The notes under the pieces: model-generated
Seen by the model: the letters and a program-made list of their open reading frames with translations, nothing else
Database searches by the model: none
Told to the model about the DNA's origin: nothing
Position numbers and translations under genes: made by a program
Assembly: GCA_021647805.1 (NCBI GenBank)
Contig: JAKITZ010000074.1
Location: 1 to 10,053, forward strand
Source: Robiginitomaculum sp.
GTDB lineage: Bacteria > Pseudomonadota > Alphaproteobacteria > Caulobacterales > Maricaulaceae
Reading direction: 5' to 3'
Length of the DNA: 10,053 nucleotides
Part shown: positions 6,282-10,053 of the stretch, in pieces
Numbering within the stretch: position 1 is the stretch's first letter
Layout: every line of letters starts with the position of its first letter

Positions 6282-6327
6282 GCAATCTTCAATAAAAGAG
6301 GGAACCGGTTTTACGGTAAAAGATTGC
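6282..6327. repeat. Imperfect hairpin in the intergenic island
   Basis: GCAATCTT (6282-6289) and AAGATTGC (6320-6327) form a perfect 8-bp outer stem, and ACCG/CGGT (6304-6307, 6314-6317) a small inner one. There is no U-run after either side. Role unknown. Confidence 0.45.
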
Positions 6328-6385
6328 GAACACTAAAGGTTCACACCTACGACGTGCAGCGAACGATCGCCCCAAAATTCTAAAA

Positions 6386-6650
6386 GCAAGATCGCGCTTG
6401 CCAGCAGAAAAGGGCTGGAGCTGTCTCGCGGCGAAGCACCAAAACCGTCGTCACACCAGACTTGATCCGGTGTCCAGCCTTGCATTTGATGCGAGAACTG
6501 ATGCCGGAAAAGTCAGAAACCGTTTTCATGTCGCCTATTTCACCCCTCCGTCGACTTCGTCGCCACCTCCCCCATAAAGGTGGAGGAGAAACACTCTTCT
6601 TCTGTCTCGCGGTAATAAGACTCCCTCTCCCCCTCACCTTAAGGTGCTGC
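6386..6650. repeat. Mosaic of degenerate dispersed palindromic repeats
   Basis: Several short inverted repeats follow each other: GCAAG/CTTGC 6386-6401; CCAGC/GCTGG 6401-6418; GGCTGGA/TCCAGCC 6413-6479; ACACCAGA/TCCGGTGT 6453-6473 (one mismatch); CGAC/GTCG 6552-6562 inside CCTCC/GGAGG 6545-6586; and CACCTTAAGGTG 6635-6646. The parts around 6450-6480 (CACACCAGACTTGATCCGG type), 6541-6587 (CACCCCTCCGTCGACTTCG plus CCACCTCCCCC type) and 6621-6646 (CTCCCTCTCCCC type) match interspersed intergenic repeats that I know from many alphaproteobacterial genomes. An open frame on the minus strand here (PPLWGRWRRSRRRGE) is a well-known artefact of this repeat and is not a gene. Confidence 0.65.
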
Positions 6651-6695
6651 GTAGTAGCTATGAAGGACAAGTCCGGGATAGAAGCTTTTGCTTAA

Positions 6696-6872
6696 CTATG
6701 CTTCGAACCCGACTATATACCCTTGATAGTTTCGTCACTCACGGAATGCCCTGTATATTAAATTTCGAAAAATCTTGAAAATCTTACCGCTTCATTCATG
6801 ATGCGATTTGCTCATGTATAAGTTTGCTATCGCGCATTCAATACCGACCTTGGCGAATTTTAGGAAAAAGCA
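6696..6872 (+). promoter_or_regulatory. Upstream region of the MscS-type channel gene
   Basis: AT-rich stretch without palindromes or genes, presumably holding the promoter for the channel gene. Candidate -35-like TTGATA (about 6723) and -10-like TATATT (about 6753) are too far apart to pair well, so no promoter is assigned. An AGGAAA (6862-6867) is the ribosome site for the ATG at 6873. Confidence 0.35.
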
Positions 6873-8195
6873 ATGAATAAAGATATTATTGAGACCATTC
6901 GCCAGCATGCTCTAAGCTTACTACAAAAGCTCGTTGAATGGGCTATGTCACCGCAGTTTTATGCCCAAATCGGGGCGATTATTATTGCAATCGCCATCGG
7001 GGTTTTTCTGGCCAGAATTATTCGTAACCGAACCTCGTTCTTGAAGAAATCGCCAACCTCTGGAAAATTCCTCTCGCTACAAAAAGCACTATTTGCCGCT
7101 TCAGGTTTATTGCGGCCAATATTGATTGTCACAGCTATGGCAGTGATGGTGCAAGCATTAGAGGCCACACTGGGCGAGAGCTGGTTGGTGCGAATTGCCC
7201 AAGGCATTGCTGTTATCAACGTGCTTTTTAATGCTATAAATAAGTTTATTTCCAACTCCCTGATCCGCAATTTAGGTCTTTGGGTTGGTATTCCATTTGC
7301 AATTTTACAAGTTTTTGGTTGGCTTGATGTTACCGTTAACTGGATGGAAACCATAGCTATACCGATCGGCGATGCCAGATTTTCACTATTTACCATATTA
7401 AAAGGCCTAGTTGCCGCAGCAGTATTATTCTGGATTGGTCGTCATTCTAACACTGCCGGACAAAAAGCCATTCGCCAACACGACACAATGGACATTCAGG
7501 TCAAAGAATTATTCGTCAAACTGTTTCAAATCGCCCTGTTTACCGCTTTGGCTATTCTGCTAATGCAGGTAATTGGAATACCGTTGGCTTCATTGGCTAT
7601 ACTTGGCGGCGCAGTTGGTATCGGCGTTGGTTTCGGCTTACAACAAATTGCTTCTAATTTCATATCAGGCATGATTTTATTGTTTGAGCGCTCGATGAGT
7701 ATTGGTGATCATATTGAATTGGATAACGGTCGTTCCGGCACCTTAAAAGCCATCAATATGCGCTCGTCAATTATCGAGACTTATGACGGTAAAGATATAA
7801 TGATCCCCAACGCCACCTTTATTACCGAACAATTCATCAACTGGACGCACGAAGACCCATGCCAGCGTTACGAAGTCGAGTTTTCGGTCTCCTATGACAC
7901 TGATCCGCATATAGTTCCGCCATTGATCGTCGCCGCAGTATTAAAACACCCGGCAGTGCTAACATCTCCCGAAGAGCCGGATTGTGAATTACGCGGGTTT
8001 GGCAATAGTGGTATTGATTTTGGGTTAGAGTTTTGGGTATCTGGAATTGATGACGGGCCAAACAAGTTTTCATCAGATATTTTGTTTTTAGTCTGGGATG
8101 CTTTACGCGATAACAATATTGAAATTCCATTTCCAAGACAAGATATTCGCATATTGGGCGATGCTCCAAAACTACAAATCAATAAAAAGCCCTAG
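6873..8195 (+). CDS. MscS-family mechanosensitive ion channel
   Basis: Inner-membrane channel of the small-conductance mechanosensitive family, which releases solutes on hypo-osmotic shock. The 440 residues have more membrane segments than E. coli MscS (286 residues): about 30-50, 72-97, 106-126, 132-150, 170-188, 213-235 and the pore-lining helix 238-270 (SLAILGGAVGIGVGFGLQQIASNFISGMILLFE). The Gly/Ala-rich packing of that helix and the following beta domain (SMSIGDHIELDNGRSGTLKAINMRSSIIETYDGKDIMIPNATFI, about 275-317) are diagnostic. The soluble alpha/beta vestibule runs to about 427 and ends with NNIEIPFPRQDIRI, the usual family C-terminus. The start is ATG after AGGAAA. motB follows 78 bases later on the same strand, with no clear terminator between. 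Belongs to the larger, multi-helix MscS relatives; ion preference cannot be read from sequence. Confidence 0.95.
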   Translation: MNKDIIETIRQHALSLLQKLVEWAMSPQFYAQIGAIIIAIAIGVFLARIIRNRTSFLKKSPTSGKFLSLQKALFAASGLLRPILIVTAMAVMVQALEATLGESWLVRIAQGIAVINVLFNAINKFISNSLIRNLGLWVGIPFAILQVFGWLDVTVNWMETIAIPIGDARFSLFTILKGLVAAAVLFWIGRHSNTAGQKAIRQHDTMDIQVKELFVKLFQIALFTALAILLMQVIGIPLASLAILGGAVGIGVGFGLQQIASNFISGMILLFERSMSIGDHIELDNGRSGTLKAINMRSSIIETYDGKDIMIPNATFITEQFINWTHEDPCQRYEVEFSVSYDTDPHIVPPLIVAAVLKHPAVLTSPEEPDCELRGFGNSGIDFGLEFWVSGIDDGPNKFSSDILFLVWDALRDNNIEIPFPRQDIRILGDAPKLQINKKP

Positions 8196-8273
8196 GCTCG
8201 AAACTCTAAACCATCGATTAACCAGCTTACTTTATATTTGCCAGTTCATCTCGTGCAATAGTTAGGTAAAACC

Positions 8274-9179
8274 ATGACTGGTGATCAGCCAATTGTCATA
8301 AAAAAAGTAATAAAAGTAACTGGCGGCGGCCATCATGGCGGAGCATGGAAAGTTGCTTATGCCGATTTTGTTACGGCAATGATGGCGTTCTTTTTGCTGA
8401 TGTGGCTGATCAATATGACTTCGCCGGAACAAAAAAGCGGGGTTGCTGATTATTTTGCTCCGGCTAGTGTTTCAGAATCAAAAAGTGGCGCAGGTGGAAT
8501 TTTGGGCGGCACATCACTTGGCAAGGATGGCGCAAAATCCTCTGGTGCCGATGGCCGGCGCAGTACCAAGCCAGAACCTACGACTTATACCGATCCATCC
8601 AAAAGCTCTTCCGATGATGATAAGGAAAGCTCTGAACAAACTATATCCGAGTCTGCTTTGGACGAAGCATTATCAAGACGAGAAGAAATGGCCTTTCAAA
8701 GCGCCGCAGAATCTTTACGACAAGCAATGAAAGACATGCCGGAACTTGCCGAATTGTCTAAATCATTGATCATTGATCAAACCCCCGAAGGCTTGCGTAT
8801 CCAGATCGTTGATCAAGAAGGCTTATCAATGTTCCAGCCCGGCTCAACCATGCCAAAACCGCGAACAGTGGCCTTATTGCGAGCGGTAGCTACCATCATC
8901 GATCGTTTGCCCAACCGGATTACAATTTCCGGCCACACAGACAGCGCCCCGTTACAGGGTGCCGATGGTGGAAATTGGGATTTGTCATTTGGCAGAGCCA
9001 ATGCCGCACGTAGCATTATCCGTCAAAATGGCGTACCCGCTAATCGAGTATTTTCAGTAATTGGCAAGGCTGGCTCTGAGCCGCTCTACCCTGATGATCC
9101 GTATATGGCCGGAAACCGAAGAATTTCAATTGTGTTATTGCGCGAGTCACCGCCTTTACCGCCGGGACACCGTCTATAG
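8274..9179 (+). CDS. motB: Flagellar motor stator protein MotB
   Basis: Stator subunit that forms a proton channel with MotA and anchors it to peptidoglycan. The 301 residues show the MotB order: a short cytosolic N-terminus with GGGHHGGAWKVAYADFVTAMMAFFLLMWLINMTSP (17-51), where Asp31 is the expected proton-carrying residue at the head of the single membrane helix (about 32-48); a low-complexity Ser/Asp/Lys linker (about 65-125) that includes the plug region; and an OmpA-like peptidoglycan-binding domain (about 165-290) with ISGHTDSAPLQG (218-229), NWDLSFGRANAAR (234-246) and NRRISIVLL (281-289). Asp, rather than the small residue of sodium motors' partners, does not settle ion choice. A TTAGGT ribosome site precedes the ATG. 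MotA is not in the window, as in genomes where motA and motB are unlinked. It ends nine bases before convergent rlmE, leaving no room for a dedicated terminator. Confidence 0.96.
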   Translation: MTGDQPIVIKKVIKVTGGGHHGGAWKVAYADFVTAMMAFFLLMWLINMTSPEQKSGVADYFAPASVSESKSGAGGILGGTSLGKDGAKSSGADGRRSTKPEPTTYTDPSKSSSDDDKESSEQTISESALDEALSRREEMAFQSAAESLRQAMKDMPELAELSKSLIIDQTPEGLRIQIVDQEGLSMFQPGSTMPKPRTVALLRAVATIIDRLPNRITISGHTDSAPLQGADGGNWDLSFGRANAARSIIRQNGVPANRVFSVIGKAGSEPLYPDDPYMAGNRRISIVLLRESPPLPPGHRL

Positions 9180-9188
9180 GGCTTTAAC

Positions 9189-9899
9189 CTATTTTCTGCC
9201 TTTGAATGTTTTAGCTATTACATAAGTCTCAGCACTTTCTGTACGGCTAGCATCAGGCTTAAAATGCCGAACTGTGATGAAATTTGCCTTTAGGGTCTTT
9301 AACAATTCGCCCTCGGAGCCACCTTGGAAAACCTTGGCAACAAAATTTCCCCCCGGTGCAAGAGTGGCAATAGCAAACTCAGCAGCCAACTCTACCAAGG
9401 CAACAATCCGTAAATGATCTGTTGCCGGATGGCCGGTTGTGTTTGACGCCATATCTGACATTACCAGATCAGGCGGCCCTTGAAGTAAATCAATCACCGC
9501 ATTTGCCGCTTCTGGAGCAGTAAAATCCATTTCTAAAAACTTTACATCGTCAATCAGCTCCATCGGTAATAGGTCAATGCTAACCACCTGCCCGGCACCA
9601 CGTTGTACTGCCACTTGTGACCAGCCACCAGGCGCAGCACCTAAATCAACCACACGTTTATTTTTGCGAATGAGTGAAAACCGGTCATCAAGCTCGATCA
9701 ACTTATAAGCGGCCCGTCCGCGATAACCTTCTTCTTGCGCCCGCTGAACATAAACATCGTTCAACTGTCTTTGTAACCAACGAACCGAGGATATTTTGCG
9801 ACCACGCGAAGTTTTAACCCGGCGAGTTAATTTACGGCGTTTATCACCTTTGGCCTCAGCTTTGCCTTTCCAGCGGCGAATATCTCCATCTCTACTCAT
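9189..9899 (-). CDS. rlmE: 23S rRNA (uridine2552-2'-O)-methyltransferase RlmE
   Basis: SAM-dependent enzyme (FtsJ/RrmJ) that methylates the 2'-OH of U2552 in the A-loop of 23S rRNA late in 50S assembly. The 236 residues carry the catalytic K-D-K-E set: Lys66 (GRAAYKLIELD), Asp149 (DLVMSDMASNTTG), Lys189 (NFVAKVFQGG) and Glu224 (SAETYVIAKTF). The SAM-binding loop is VVDLGAAPGGWSQVA (83-97). Compared with E. coli RlmE (209 residues) it has about 28 extra N-terminal residues rich in Lys and Arg (KGKAEAKGDKRRKLTRRVKTSRGRK), as alphaproteobacterial homologues often do; this may help rRNA binding. The ATG at 9897-9899 follows only a weak GTGAG ribosome site. Placement beside motB recalls Caulobacter-type gene order, from memory. 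Function is near certain. Confidence 0.96.
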   Translation of the reverse strand: MSRDGDIRRWKGKAEAKGDKRRKLTRRVKTSRGRKISSVRWLQRQLNDVYVQRAQEEGYRGRAAYKLIELDDRFSLIRKNKRVVDLGAAPGGWSQVAVQRGAGQVVSIDLLPMELIDDVKFLEMDFTAPEAANAVIDLLQGPPDLVMSDMASNTTGHPATDHLRIVALVELAAEFAIATLAPGGNFVAKVFQGGSEGELLKTLKANFITVRHFKPDASRTESAETYVIAKTFKGRK

Positions 9900-9961
9900 G
9901 ACAACTTATCTACTCACTGTAATTATTTTGTTCTCCCCTTAATATTGTCTATCCCCGCTAC

Positions 9962-9991
9962 TTGACGCTTGCAGCTTCAAACCGATATAGT
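9962..9991 (+). promoter_or_regulatory. Sigma70-like promoter near the right edge
   Basis: TTGACG (9962-9967) and TATAGT (9986-9991) are separated by 18 bases; each box matches the vegetative consensus in five of six positions. Initiation would fall near 9998. No gene starts on the plus strand inside the window after it, and a terminator hairpin follows within about ten bases of the expected start. Confidence 0.6.
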
Positions 9992-10006
9992 CATATAGAA
10001 AAATAC

Positions 10007-10034
10007 AAGGCCTCACAATCGTGGGGCTTTTTTT
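10007..10034 (+). terminator. Intrinsic terminator on the plus strand
   Basis: GCCTCAC (10010-10016) pairs with GTGGGGC (10021-10027) around the tetraloop AATC, with one G-U pair, and is extended by A/G-U pairs. Seven T residues follow (10028-10034). This is a standard rho-independent terminator for rightward transcription. On the minus strand the hairpin is followed by a weaker run (TTGTATTTTT), so it could also end a leftward gene lying outside the window. Confidence 0.75.
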
Positions 10035-10053
10035 CATTGATAAGCAATACGAG

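Noticed and set aside
6380..6670. Minus-strand open frame with PPLWGRWRRSRRRGE
   Set aside because: It is the translation of the dispersed CCTCC/GGAGG-type repeat, a familiar spurious protein in alphaproteobacterial annotations. Composition is unlike a real protein and it has no good ribosome site.
6462..6695. Plus-strand open frame through the same repeat cluster
   Set aside because: It is the complement of the same repeats with no family resemblance.
6959..7396. Long open frame opposite the MscS-type gene
   Set aside because: Antisense shadow of a certain coding region; no recognisable domain.
8186..8200. Possible terminator after the channel gene (CCTAGG palindrome)
   Set aside because: The symmetry is only 6 bp, with no stable stem and no following T-run.

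Overview
The window looks like an alphaproteobacterial chromosome of fairly low GC. Pointers are a Ros/MucR regulator, an LdtR-type MarR regulator next to glyA, an RlmE with the basic alphaproteobacterial N-terminal extension, a motB beside rlmE, and the intergenic palindromic repeats typical of this class. I do not place it below class. No phage, plasmid, CRISPR, rRNA or tRNA genes are visible.

Layout, left to right. (1) 1-810, minus: the 5' two thirds of glyA, with a TTG start. (2) 840-2659: a segment bounded by two inward-facing copies of a ~105-bp hairpin-ended repeat. It holds mucR (plus), a small conserved gene (minus) and ldtR (minus). (3) 2634-5759, minus: a valine/isobutyrate catabolic operon in pathway order: isobutyryl-CoA dehydrogenase, 3-hydroxyisobutyryl-CoA hydrolase, 3-hydroxyisobutyrate dehydrogenase (mmsB). 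The mmsB reading frame is broken by one missing A immediately after its catalytic lysine. (4) 5760-6872: about 1.1 kb with no convincing gene. It carries a dense island of inverted repeats (about 6120-6650), including a three-layer nested palindrome and degenerate copies of dispersed alphaproteobacterial repeats. (5) 6873-9179, plus: an MscS-type mechanosensitive channel, then the flagellar stator gene motB. (6) 9189-9899, minus: rlmE, convergent with motB. (7) 9900-10053: a good sigma70-like plus-strand promoter followed almost at once by an intrinsic terminator.

How the genes fit together. The three catabolic genes convert isobutyryl-CoA to methylmalonate semialdehyde via methacrylyl-CoA, 3-hydroxyisobutyryl-CoA and 3-hydroxyisobutyrate. 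The enoyl-CoA hydratase and the semialdehyde dehydrogenase (mmsA) are not here. glyA and ldtR are, as I recall, neighbours in many Alphaproteobacteria, so the mucR between them and the flanking repeats look like later additions. MscS, MotB and RlmE are housekeeping or envelope genes with no evident tie to the catabolic operon.

No gene here points to a clearly new system. The points most worth a second look are the inverted repeat pair around mucR-ldtR, the right-hand repeat copy that supplies the stop codon of mmsB, the mmsB frameshift, the MucR that has lost its zinc ligands, the nested palindrome at 6122-6252, and the promoter-terminator pair at the right edge.
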